Source: Actinokineospora terrae | GTDB lineage: Bacteria > Actinomycetota > Actinomycetes > Mycobacteriales > Pseudonocardiaceae | Reading direction: 5' to 3' | NCBI RefSeq assembly: GCF_900111175.1 | Contig: NZ_FOGI01000002.1 | Coordinates: 356,022-420,021, forward strand | Length of the DNA: 64,000 nucleotides | Translations under genes and position numbers: made by a program | The notes under the pieces: generated by a model | What the model saw: the letters and a program-made list of their open reading frames with translations, nothing else | What the model was told of the DNA's origin: nothing | Databases searched by the model: none | Shown here: one piece after another, positions 44,730 through 53,222 of the stretch | Layout of the letters: every line of letters starts with the position of its first letter | Numbering within the stretch: position 1 is the first letter of the stretch

Positions 44730-45801
44730 ACCGGCCGCGCGCCTGCGGGTCAAGGCGGCACACCACCCGGTCCGCGACGCGCGCGGCACCATCCGACTCG
44801 GCGGGTCCGTGCCCGGTCTCACGACCGGGATCAGCGACCCGGACGGGTGGATCTGGCATCTTCTGTCCGAACTGGACGGTCGACGGCCGGTGGCCGACGT
44901 GGTCGCCGCCGTCGCCGCCCGGTTCCCGGCTCGCGGCGCCGACGACGTCCTCGCGGCGGTGCTCGACCTCGCGGACGCGGGCTTCCTGGAGGCGGTGGCC
45001 GACCGTTCGCCGCTGTCGCCCGCCGAACGGGAGCGCCACGACCGGGGCATCGCCCTGCTGGCCTGGATGGACCGGACGTCGCGCGTGCCCGAGACGGTCC
45101 AGGTGCTCCTGCGGGACGCGCGGGTCACGGTCGTGGGAGTCGGCGGGGTCGGGTCCAGCGCGGCGTTGGCGTTGTGCGCGTCCGGGGTCGGGGCGGTGCA
45201 CTGCGTGGACGGCGACGTGGTGGAGCTGTCGAACCTCAACCGCCAGGTCCTCTACACCGAGTCCGATCTGGGCCGCCCCAAGGTCGCTGCCGCCGTGGCG
45301 CGGTTGCGCGCGCACAACTCGGATGTCGAGGTCACCGGTGAGGTCTACCGGGTGCGGGACGCGGCCCAGGTGCGGCGGATCGCCGCCGACTGCGACGTCG
45401 TGGTCCTCGCCGCCGACGAGCCCGCGTCGATCCGGGAGTGGACCAACCGCGCCGGGCTGGCCACGGGCACCCCCTGGGTCCACGCCGGGTACCACGGGCC
45501 GATGGTGGTCGTCGGGGCGTACCGGCCGGGCTCCGGCCCTTGCTACGAATGCGGTCTTACCGCGAACGCGCCGCGGCGAGAGCCGCTGCCCGGTGTAAGC
45601 GCGCCGCCGAATCCGGCGAACGCCATCACCGCGGCGATGTCCGGGAACCTCGCCGCCCACCTGGCCATCAGCCTGCTGACAGGTGTACCCGCGGTTCCGC
45701 TCAACCGGGCGTACCACCTGAACCTGGTCACCCTGGTCGATCACGGTCTGGGTCAGGTGGTGGTTCCTCGGCCGGATTGCGCTGCCTGCGGGCGTTCCTA
45801 G
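44719..45801 (+). CDS. ThiF/E1-like adenylyltransferase with N-terminal recognition-like domain
   Basis: 360 residues. Residues ~10-95 look like a winged-helix, PqqD/RRE-like domain (WIWHLLSELDGRRPVADVVA; VLDLADAGFLEAV). From ~130 a ThiF/E1 fold: VGVGGVGSS (139-147), DGDVVELSNLNRQ (164-176), LAADEP (230-235). Zinc cysteines CYEC (275, 278) and CAAC (354, 357) are present. The family adenylates a carboxyl terminus using ATP; in RiPP loci it acts on a peptide. TTG 44719 is five bases after GGGAGGA. The 3' end overlaps the convergent NB-ARC gene by 74 bases. Confidence 0.82.
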   Translation: MAAEPAARLRVKAAHHPVRDARGTIRLGGSVPGLTTGISDPDGWIWHLLSELDGRRPVADVVAAVAARFPARGADDVLAAVLDLADAGFLEAVADRSPLSPAERERHDRGIALLAWMDRTSRVPETVQVLLRDARVTVVGVGGVGSSAALALCASGVGAVHCVDGDVVELSNLNRQVLYTESDLGRPKVAAAVARLRAHNSDVEVTGEVYRVRDAAQVRRIAADCDVVVLAADEPASIREWTNRAGLATGTPWVHAGYHGPMVVVGAYRPGSGPCYECGLTANAPRREPLPGVSAPPNPANAITAAMSGNLAAHLAISLLTGVPAVPLNRAYHLNLVTLVDHGLGQVVVPRPDCAACGRS

Positions 45802-47881
45802 ACGCGGCGTACTCGGCCGCTGCGTATTCCGCCTCCGCGGTACGCAGCCGTGCCGCCTCGTCGGCCGCCCTGGGGTCACCGGTCTGGACCATGACCGCCA
45901 CGGCCGCCCTGAGGGAGCGCAGCGCCCCGCCGCTGTCGCCGGTGGCCGCCTGGGACACCGCGAGGACCGAGTGGACGTCGACGAGCAGGTATGGGGGCAC
46001 CGATCGCCCGAACCTGGCCAGCAGCTCGGTCCCGAGGCAGACGGCCCGGTCGTGCTCGCCCATCCGCTGCCACGCGAGCGCCGCGCCGAGCAGCGGGCTG
46101 GCCTGGCCGCCGGGGTGGCCGACCACGCCGCGCAACTGCTGTTCCCGGTCGAAGTGCGCCAGGGCCTGGCGGTGCCTGCCGAGCGCGACCAGGATCGCGC
46201 CCAGGTTGGACTCGACCACCGCCTCGGAGCGGACATCACCCAGGTACCTCGTCAGGGGTAGCGCGCGCCGGTAGTGGTCGATCGCCTCGCGGTACCTCTT
46301 ATGCGCCCTGTGCGAGTAACCCAAGCCGCACAACGCCTCGTACACCCGCCTGAAGTCGCCTTGCTCCTGTCCCAAGAGCAACGCCCTGCCCAGGTCGCGA
46401 TCCGCGTTGCCCCACTGCCCCAACTCCTGCCAGGTGTCAGCGCGTCGGACGAGCAGCACCGCCTCGGCGCGCTGGTCTCGCGCCGCCACGGCCGACCGTA
46501 GGCCCAGGCATTCCGCCTCTAGGCGCAAGCGCCACAGCGGCCGTGGGAGCAGCGTCAGGAATCGGCAGCCACCCGCGAGCCGCACCGCCTGCGTCCACAT
46601 CCCCGACCGGTGCGCGAGGCGCTGGCACGCCAGCAGGTTGTGGGTCTCCACCCCGAGCCACGCCAACGCCGCCGATCGGTCCACGCCCGGCAGTGCTTGC
46701 GCGGGCAGGTGGTCCAATGCGGCGTTGCGCGGGAAGGCGGTCCGATCTGCGGCGTCGGCGGTCGCCGCGTACCACTCGACAAGGTGGGCCGTGGCCGCTC
46801 TAGTGTCGGATGCTGGTTCGTCGCGGGTAACGCGGTCCACCGCGTAGGCATGCACGAGGTCGTGCATCCGGTAGCGATCACGCGCTGCCGCATCGACGAG
46901 GTTCGCCGCCACGAGAGAGGCTAGAGCCGCTGCGACTGTGTGCCGGTCGAGTCGGGTGAGCGCAACTACGGCCGGGATCCCGAAGTCCACGCTGGGGTGT
47001 AGTCCTAGGCGGCGGAACACGAACCTCTCAATCGCGGCGAGTCGGCGGTAAGAGGCGTCGAAAACAGCCCGAATCGAGGTGACCCGGTCGCCTGGTGTGC
47101 TGAGGAAGGTCAACCTGTCGCTGTTCGCGAAGTCGGCCACCGCGCGGTCCAACTCGTGGTGGCCATGTCCCGCCGCCCACGTCGCGGCGATGCGCAGCGC
47201 CAACGGGAGCCCACCGCACAGCGACGCCAAGAGCGCGGTCGGCCGGGCCGCGGCCGCAGGGAGGGCTGAGCGGACCAGCGCGACCGCGTCGGACTGCGGG
47301 AGCGTGCCGAGCCGGATCGGGATCGCCCCGTCGACCGCGCACAGCCCACGCAGACCGACACGCCCGGTCACGATCGTCAAGCACCCGTCGGCCCCGGGCA
47401 GGAGTGGACGGACCTGCTCCGGCGAGTGGGCGTCGTCCAGGACGACCAGCACGCGCCGGGTCGCGCAGTGGGTGCGGAGCAGGTTGGTCTGGGCGCGCGT
47501 CGTCGTGGGGATGTCCTCGGTGGCGTAGCCGAGGCCGGTCAGCATGGTGGACAGCGCGATCGCGGGCGGGAGCGGGGGCGCCGGTCCGTGGCCGCGCAGG
47601 TCGACGAACAGCGTGCCATCGGGGAAGCGGTACTGGTTCCGGTGCGCCCAGGTCGTGACCAGGGCGGTCTTGCCCGCCCCGGCCAACCCCTCGACGACGA
47701 CCAGGCCCGCGTCGGTCCTGTCCAGACTGGACAATTCCGGGACACGGCCGACGAAGCCGCGCACCGGTGGCGGGAGTTGGCGGGGCCGGTCCGGGTTCGC
47801 GGACCGCACGGTGAGGTGGCCGATGGTGTCGGCCTGGACGATCGTGCCCGCGGTGGCGTTGGTGATCGAGTTCCGCGACAT
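45728..47881 (-). CDS. NB-ARC/TPR protein with N-terminal amyloid-like motif
   Basis: 717 residues. Residues 4-25 are a motif (NSITNATAGTIVQADTIGHL) with the Q-A-x3-G pattern, then an NB-ARC ATPase (Walker A GLAGAGKT at 65-72; VLVVLDDAHSPEQVRPLLPG; LCGGLPLALRI; MHDLVHAYA) and C-terminal TPRs. It lacks a SARP DNA-binding domain, so it is an NLR-like signalling ATPase rather than a classical activator. AGGAGG precedes ATG 47881. It converges on the ThiF gene with a 74-base overlap of the 3' ends. Confidence 0.88.
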   Translation of the reverse strand: MSRNSITNATAGTIVQADTIGHLTVRSANPDRPRQLPPPVRGFVGRVPELSSLDRTDAGLVVVEGLAGAGKTALVTTWAHRNQYRFPDGTLFVDLRGHGPAPPLPPAIALSTMLTGLGYATEDIPTTTRAQTNLLRTHCATRRVLVVLDDAHSPEQVRPLLPGADGCLTIVTGRVGLRGLCAVDGAIPIRLGTLPQSDAVALVRSALPAAAARPTALLASLCGGLPLALRIAATWAAGHGHHELDRAVADFANSDRLTFLSTPGDRVTSIRAVFDASYRRLAAIERFVFRRLGLHPSVDFGIPAVVALTRLDRHTVAAALASLVAANLVDAAARDRYRMHDLVHAYAVDRVTRDEPASDTRAATAHLVEWYAATADAADRTAFPRNAALDHLPAQALPGVDRSAALAWLGVETHNLLACQRLAHRSGMWTQAVRLAGGCRFLTLLPRPLWRLRLEAECLGLRSAVAARDQRAEAVLLVRRADTWQELGQWGNADRDLGRALLLGQEQGDFRRVYEALCGLGYSHRAHKRYREAIDHYRRALPLTRYLGDVRSEAVVESNLGAILVALGRHRQALAHFDREQQLRGVVGHPGGQASPLLGAALAWQRMGEHDRAVCLGTELLARFGRSVPPYLLVDVHSVLAVSQAATGDSGGALRSLRAAVAVMVQTGDPRAADEAARLRTAEAEYAAAEYAASRNARRQRNPAEEPPPDPDRDRPG

Positions 47882-47985
47882 GTGCCCTCCTGCACGCGGG
47901 CGGTTCACTGTCGCACCCGGTGGAGTGGCGAACTACCCACCGCGGCGGGATCTCACGCCCGGCCGGGGGCTGGGATGATGGCGGG

Positions 47986-49155
47986 ATGCGGCATGTGTCG
48001 GATGAGGAGCGGCGGGCTCGGCTGGGGGTCCGGCACGGGATCGCGCCCGGGGCGCGGGTGGGGTCCGTGGAGGCGGCGGCCCGGGCGGTGGGGGTGTTGC
48101 ACGCGACGGAGCCGGCGACGGTGTACCTGTCCTGTTGGGCGCGGGTGGGGTCGGTGGGGGTCGGCGATGTCGACCGGGCGCTCTACGAGGAGCGCGGGCT
48201 GGTGAAGCAGCTGGCGATGCGGCGGACGTTGTTCGTGTTCCCGAGGGACCTGTTGCCCGCGGTGTGGCCCAGCGCGTCGGCGCGGGTGGCGGGGACGGAA
48301 CGCGCGCGGATGGCCAAGGACGTCGTGCGGACCGGGGTGGCCGAGGACGGGGACGCGTGGCTGGACCGGGCTCGTGCCGAGGTGCTGGCCGTGCTCGCCG
48401 ACGCGCCGGAGGGGCGGACCGCGCTGGAGATCCGCGAGGCGGTGCCGATGATCGGGGTGAAGGTCGCGGGCGCGGCGGGTGAGACGTGGTCGGCGCCGCG
48501 GGTGCTCACCCACCTCGGCGCCACGGCCGACATCGTCCGCGGCGTGAACACCGGCCGCTGGAACACGTCCCGACCGCGGTGGACCCTGACGCGGCACTGG
48601 CTCGGCGGCGTCCCCGCGCCGTTGGGGGCCGCCGAGGGGTACCGGGAGCTGGTGCGCCGGTGGCTGCGCGCGTTCGGCCCCGGGACGGAGTCCGACATCG
48701 TCTGGTGGCTCGGCTCGACCAAGGCCGTCGTGCGGACCGCCCTCGCCGACCTCGCCGCCGTCCCCGTGTCCCTCGACGGCGGCGACACCGGCTGGCTGCT
48801 ACCGGAGGATGTGGCCGAGGCCCCGGACCCCGGCCCGTGGGTGGCGCTGCTACCGGTCCTGGACCCGACCGTGATGGGCTGGAAGTCCCGCGACTTCTAC
48901 CTCGCCCCGCACCGCGACCAGATCTTCGACACCCGCGGCAACGCGGGCACGACCGCCTGGGTGAACGGCCGGGTCGTCGGCTGCTGGCTCCAGGACGCCG
49001 CCGGGGTCGTGTCGGTCCTCCTGCTGGAGCCGGTCTCCCCCACTGCCCGACGCGCCCTGGACGACGAGGCCGCCCGACTCACGTCCTGGCTGAACGGCCG
49101 CGTCGAATCCGGCTACATCGCCCCAGCAGCCAAGGCGGCCCGGCAGTCCCAGTAG
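47986..49155 (+). CDS. winged-helix protein of the AlkZ/YcaQ (HTH_42) superfamily
   Basis: 389 residues. Family features: the GVLHATEPATVYLSCWARV segment, the LVKQLAMRRTLFVFP stretch, TESDIVWWLGSTKAVVRTALADL (quoted as TESDIVWWLG and STKAVVRTAL), and PLLDPTVMGWKSR-like LPVLDPTVMGWKSRDFYL near the C-terminus. Family members are DNA glycosylases with a catalytic Q-x-Q or Q-x-D. Here the position reads H39-A-T41, so glycosylase activity is doubtful. ATG 47986 chosen from spacing. Stands alone. Confidence 0.8.
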   Translation: MRHVSDEERRARLGVRHGIAPGARVGSVEAAARAVGVLHATEPATVYLSCWARVGSVGVGDVDRALYEERGLVKQLAMRRTLFVFPRDLLPAVWPSASARVAGTERARMAKDVVRTGVAEDGDAWLDRARAEVLAVLADAPEGRTALEIREAVPMIGVKVAGAAGETWSAPRVLTHLGATADIVRGVNTGRWNTSRPRWTLTRHWLGGVPAPLGAAEGYRELVRRWLRAFGPGTESDIVWWLGSTKAVVRTALADLAAVPVSLDGGDTGWLLPEDVAEAPDPGPWVALLPVLDPTVMGWKSRDFYLAPHRDQIFDTRGNAGTTAWVNGRVVGCWLQDAAGVVSVLLLEPVSPTARRALDDEAARLTSWLNGRVESGYIAPAAKAARQSQ

Positions 49156-49168
49156 TCTTGCTGGTCCA

Positions 49169-49957
49169 CTAAGGACGGAAGACGCACATCCAGCGGACCT
49201 CGATGCTGCGCCGCAGCGGGGTGCCGGGCGGTGCCGGGACCTCGATGGCGGAGTGCAGGCAGGTCGGGGTGCGGTGGGGCCGGGTTTCCAGCTGCTTGAA
49301 GAGGATGAGCTCGTCGGGGGCGAGGTCGGGGTAGTAGTAGAAGCGGTGGGCGGGGTTGTGCAGCGGGACGGTCTCCAGGTTCTGCTCACCCGCGCCGTCG
49401 TAGCTGTAGAGGCGGGTGTCGGCCGGGTCGGCGGTGCGGGCGTCCAGGAGTGCCAGGGGGTTGCGGGTGGCGGGGTGGTCGATCGGCTGCCAGGTGTTGT
49501 ACCAGGCGAAGTCCCAGGGCCGATCGCGGTCGAGTGCCAGACCGAGCCGCGCGACGCGGTCCCAGGAGTAGCCGAGCGGGTCCGTCAACGGCTTGTCGCC
49601 GTGCAAGAAGCCTGCGTACCCCGCCTCGAAGTCACCCGGATCACCCCATCGGATGAAGTGGTGGGTCGCGACCACGTGATCCGCCCCGGTCACCCGCCGC
49701 ACCAGGTCGGCCACTGCCCCCAGGTACTCGCCTTCCACCGCGACCGGATCCCGGAAGTCCGTCTCGGCCCCGTACCCGACCCGCTCGAACCCGGTCGTCT
49801 CAACCCCACAAGACATCCCCCGGGCGTCGTGCACCCGAACCTCGTGCTCCACGGTGTTCGCCACCATCGAACCCCACTCCGAGATGGTCGGCACCCGACC
49901 ATCCCCGCGCCAGCGCGCCGCGAGATAACGGACCTTCGCCTCGACATACCCGACCAT
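49169..49957 (-). CDS. CmcJ/NvfI-type oxidoreductase
   Basis: About 262 residues. The central NTWQPIDHPATRNPLALLDA and the HRFYYYPDLAPDELILFKQL segment match the CmcJ/NvfI family, non-heme iron, 2-oxoglutarate-type enzymes in secondary metabolism. HHFIRWGDP may include metal ligands. MVGYVEAKVRYLAARW at 49957 is the expected family N-terminus; the frame is open to GTG 50029. No biosynthetic partner is adjacent, so its substrate is open. Confidence 0.65.
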   Translation of the reverse strand: MVGYVEAKVRYLAARWRGDGRVPTISEWGSMVANTVEHEVRVHDARGMSCGVETTGFERVGYGAETDFRDPVAVEGEYLGAVADLVRRVTGADHVVATHHFIRWGDPGDFEAGYAGFLHGDKPLTDPLGYSWDRVARLGLALDRDRPWDFAWYNTWQPIDHPATRNPLALLDARTADPADTRLYSYDGAGEQNLETVPLHNPAHRFYYYPDLAPDELILFKQLETRPHRTPTCLHSAIEVPAPPGTPLRRSIEVRWMCVFRP

Positions 49958-50214
49958 CCCCGAACCCCCGTCCTGCACGGCGGAGATGACGGCCCAAACC
50001 CCAACCCGACACCCCCCGGCTGTCGCCACCCCACTATACGGACTCCGCTCGCCCCCTCCCCCGGTTCACCGCCCCCTCCCGAACCACTGACGCGACAAAC
50101 CCAGCGCACACAGGACATCTACTGGGCAGATCGCGATCTGTTCACCCATCCGTGTGGCGTCGCGCGGTAGTTTCGGGCTCCGCGCCGCGGGGGTGAGCGA
50201 TGGAGGTGTCGAGC

Positions 50215-51033
50215 ATGACCGATCCGCCCAGCACGCACTTCGACGGGGATTCCGCCTACCTGGCCAACACCCTCCGCCACGAGCCGACCGACCTGCTGCT
50301 CAACGACTCCACCGGGATCGATCTGGTGCGCCACGCGCAACGGCAGGCATGGCGGTTGGGGGTGGTGGCGTTCGCCTTCTGCCTGGTGATGGCCTACGTG
50401 AACAGCAGGGCGTTCGACAACGCGTACCACGGGGACGACGCGAGTTACTGGTTCGTGGCGGGAATCGTGGCCATGCCGCTCGTGGCGGTGCTGCGGTGGA
50501 CAGTCTTCGCCCGGCGTACGAAGAAGGCGGAGGCCATCAGCGAGTGGTACACCCTGCTGCCCGACAGGGCCGAAGCGGCGGAATCGGTGTACAGCCACAT
50601 CGCGGGGCGGTTGCGGGACCGGCAACTCCCCGTGCAGGACTACGTCGCCAAACGGGTGCCCACCCGGTACAACACGACCGGCAACCGGTTGGTCCTCGTC
50701 GACGGCAACCACGTCGTGTACGTGTCGGTGTTCCGGTACGGGACGAGCCTGTACCTCGGGTGGAGCATGTGGCGGATCCGCAGTGGCGCGGACCTGTACC
50801 AGATGTCGCAGAACGAGACGAGAGCGGACTACCGCGACTACATGGGCCGGATACTGAACCTGGACCGGCTCAAGGCGATGCGCGAGGCCGTGCACGCCGT
50901 GTGCCGGGAGGCGTTGCACACCGCGGTCCGGGACGTGAAGGTCGCCGAGGGGTACGGCTTCCCCGCGGGTATGCCCCCGATCGAGGGGTTGCCGTACGGG
51001 AGCGCGCCCGCTGTCGCACCCCCGCCCACGTGA
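50215..51033 (+). CDS. membrane protein of a two-gene module
   Basis: 272 residues. Two membrane helices (LGVVAFAFCLVMAYVN and YWFVAGIVAMPLVAVLRW) lie near 51-106, and the rest is cytosolic: RYNTTGNRLVLVDGNHVVYV, an acidic helical part, and a Pro-rich end (PYGSAPAVAPPPT). GGAGG lies eight bases before ATG 50215. It overlaps the next gene (GTGA), so the two products are made together. No family recognised. Confidence 0.65.
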   Translation: MTDPPSTHFDGDSAYLANTLRHEPTDLLLNDSTGIDLVRHAQRQAWRLGVVAFAFCLVMAYVNSRAFDNAYHGDDASYWFVAGIVAMPLVAVLRWTVFARRTKKAEAISEWYTLLPDRAEAAESVYSHIAGRLRDRQLPVQDYVAKRVPTRYNTTGNRLVLVDGNHVVYVSVFRYGTSLYLGWSMWRIRSGADLYQMSQNETRADYRDYMGRILNLDRLKAMREAVHAVCREALHTAVRDVKVAEGYGFPAGMPPIEGLPYGSAPAVAPPPT

Positions 51034-51953
51034 CGGGGATCGTGGTCGCGGGCCGGGGCGACCACTGGTGGGCATGGGCGGCGTCGCGGGTCATGCCTGC
51101 CGCCGCGCCGTTCGCGGAGACTGCGTCAGCCGCGGCACCGACGCACAACGAGCACGCCGGATCCGCGGGCACCGTGGTCCAAGTCGGCCACGTGGCGGGC
51201 GGGGTGCACCTGTACGCGGGCGAGGCTCTAGCGCCCGACCACTCCGAGTGGCTGCGGTCGGCATGGGCGTACGCGACGGGTGCGGTGATGGAGATGCGGT
51301 ACATCACCCGCGCGGGGCGGGTAGAGGGCTTCCTGCTGGTGCGGGCCGAGGGAGCGGAGCGGGAGGAGGTCGAGCAGCAGGTCATCCGGTTGCGGTCCTG
51401 CCTGGGCGCCATGCCGGGACACTCGACCGCGGTGCCGGTCAGGGACAAGGCGGAGACGTGCGAGGTGTTGGCGCCGTTCGAGCCACGGGGTGGTGTGGTC
51501 GAGATCCGCAAGCGGCTGACGGCGCACCGGACCAGTCGGGACGACGCGTCGAGCCCCTGGTTGGCCGCTGTGACGCCGTTCGCGTACCGGCGGCAACCGT
51601 GGGAACCGCTGTGGTCCGCCATGGCGGGACTCCCGTTCCGCGCGATGCTGTCGGTCGGTCTCGCGCCCTTCACCATCGGTCCCGGATTGCGGTCACACCT
51701 CGCCGCCCGCGCCACCGAGTTCGGTCGACTCGCGCAGGTAGGCCCACCGCCCACCGGTGTGTGGAGCGCCTACCGACCGCCGGATGAGTTCGCTGTCGCC
51801 GCGCTGCCGCTGGTCGCTGACGCTGTCCGGCGCTACACCGACCAAGCCTTCCTGACTCGTGTATCGCTGGCGGGAGAACAACCTGTGCCTACCGTCCTGG
51901 CCGAACTCGCCGCCAACACCATCTCCCCACCCGAACCCATGCCGGATTCGTAG
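51030..51953 (+). CDS. protein with N-terminal amyloid-like motif, C-terminus probably frameshifted off
   Basis: 307 residues as read. An N-terminal linker leads to a motif (NEHAGSAGTVVQVGHVAGGV, residues 40-59) with a VQVG core, the RHIM-like signature. The remaining ~245 residues form a soluble alpha/beta domain I do not recognise. GTG 51030 overlaps the stop of the membrane gene before it. The frame ends at TAG 51951-51953, but a good coding frame continues in another phase to 52189, so the original product was probably ~386 residues. Confidence 0.65.
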   Translation: MTGIVVAGRGDHWWAWAASRVMPAAAPFAETASAAAPTHNEHAGSAGTVVQVGHVAGGVHLYAGEALAPDHSEWLRSAWAYATGAVMEMRYITRAGRVEGFLLVRAEGAEREEVEQQVIRLRSCLGAMPGHSTAVPVRDKAETCEVLAPFEPRGGVVEIRKRLTAHRTSRDDASSPWLAAVTPFAYRRQPWEPLWSAMAGLPFRAMLSVGLAPFTIGPGLRSHLAARATEFGRLAQVGPPPTGVWSAYRPPDEFAVAALPLVADAVRRYTDQAFLTRVSLAGEQPVPTVLAELAANTISPPEPMPDS

Positions 51954-52189
51954 GCGCCTGCCCAAAGGTAGAGACGCTTGACCACGCGGATACCGCTACC
52001 GCGTGGCACAACCTCACCACGCTCACCTTCGCCCCATGGTCATCCGACATCCAAGAGCATCCCCCCGGCGCGATCGGCGAGGTAGAACGAGTCCTCGCCT
52101 CTATTACTGACATCGACGAAGCCGCTGCCGTCTTCCGACTCCCCTACCGAGGCGCGGCAACCGCGTCGCTGTTCGCGGAGCCGGCGTGA
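51954..52189 (+). pseudogene. out-of-frame C-terminal extension of the preceding gene
   Basis: Frame 2 reads, without stop, ...WHNLTTLTFAPWSSDIQEHP..., ...VLASITDIDEAAAVFRLPYRGA..., ending FAEPA at TGA 52187-52189. Codon choice is strongly G/C at third positions, as in real genes here. It has no start signal and directly follows the preceding gene, so a one-base loss near 51925-51952 most likely separated it. A strong hairpin lies three bases after the TGA, as expected at a gene end. Confidence 0.55.
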
Positions 52190-52191
52190 CA

Positions 52192-52215
52192 GGGGCGGCC
52201 CGGGCGGGCCGCCCC
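52192..52215. terminator. bidirectional terminator hairpin
   Basis: GGGGCGGCCC and GGGCCGCCCC form a perfect 10-base stem with a 4-base loop, between the end of the frameshifted gene and the convergent discoidin gene. Confidence 0.75.
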
Positions 52216-52223
52216 CGCGGGGC

Positions 52224-52970
52224 TCAGTACGCGAACGCCTGGATCTCGTTGACGCGGACGTAGAGGGGTTGGTGGGAGGGGCCCACCTTGGCCAGGATGC
52301 GGACGCCGCGGGTGTTCTTGGCGCCGAACCAGACGTTGACCCTGGTGTTGGTGTTGTAGTTGTAGGTGGCGACGGTGTCCCACCAGCCCTCGTTGCCGTG
52401 CAGGACCTGGACGTCGAAGTCGCGCAGCTGGTAGCCCTCGCTGGTGAACACGACGATGTGGCTGACGCTGCGCAGGGTGGACCAGCGGACCTGGACCCAC
52501 TCGGGGGTGATGGTCGGCGAGCGGTCCTTGGCGCTGGACCAGCTGTGGTCGCAGCCGACGTCGGCGCTGGTGTCGCCGTCGTTGACCCGGTGGGCATTGT
52601 AGCCCGCGAAGGTGGACGAGGCCGTCGCGGAGCCGGTGCGGGCGAAGTTCTCGCCCGGCAGCGGCGGGGTGGAGCTCGACGGCGGGAAGGTGGTCAGCCC
52701 CGCGGCGGCCGGGGCGGGGGTGTAGGTCGGGCGGGGGGTGGACGGCGTGGTGGTCGTCGTGGTCGGCGAGGTGTGCACGTCGCACGGGACGGGCTGGTTC
52801 GACGTCGACGGCACCGGCGACAGCTTGACCGACCCCGGCGCGGAGGTGAGCGGGGCCGCGGCACCCTCGGGATTCGGGGTGGCGGTGGCGGTCGGGACCA
52901 CCACCCCCAGGACGGTGGCGGTGAGCAGCGCGAGCGCGGCCGGGATGTTCTTGCGGGCGATCAGGGGCAC
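52224..52970 (-). CDS. secreted discoidin (F5/8 type C)-like protein
   Basis: 248 residues. Signal peptide (IPAALALLTATVLGVVVP, cut near ATA), a Thr/Pro-rich linker (~45-100), then a ~145-residue F5/8 type C or NedA-like discoidin domain (ARTGSATASSTFAGYNAHRV, WSSAKDRSPT, HIVVFTSEGYQLRDFDVQVL, VNEIQAFAY). Such domains bind carbohydrate on extracellular proteins. No enzyme domain is attached, so it is a small lectin-like secreted protein. Confidence 0.78.
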   Translation of the reverse strand: MPLIARKNIPAALALLTATVLGVVVPTATATPNPEGAAAPLTSAPGSVKLSPVPSTSNQPVPCDVHTSPTTTTTTPSTPRPTYTPAPAAAGLTTFPPSSSTPPLPGENFARTGSATASSTFAGYNAHRVNDGDTSADVGCDHSWSSAKDRSPTITPEWVQVRWSTLRSVSHIVVFTSEGYQLRDFDVQVLHGNEGWWDTVATYNYNTNTRVNVWFGAKNTRGVRILAKVGPSHQPLYVRVNEIQAFAY

Positions 52971-53222
52971 CGGCGTTTCCTCTCGGGGTGGGGAATCCCG
53001 CGGACCTCGGCGGTAGGACGGCCGCGGCGAGTCGCGGAGAGTATCGGGACTGCTCCCCCAAGTTAGCGAAAAGAATCAGCAAAGGGAACGGTCGTGGTAC
53101 CGGTGCGACCATTCGCCGGTATTGCGGTGATCATCGAAAAACTCACCCGCGGAACTGTCACACCGTCCTGCTCGGACCATTCCGAAACGGCGGGCAACAG
53201 GTCGTCCCCCCGCTGGGGTATG

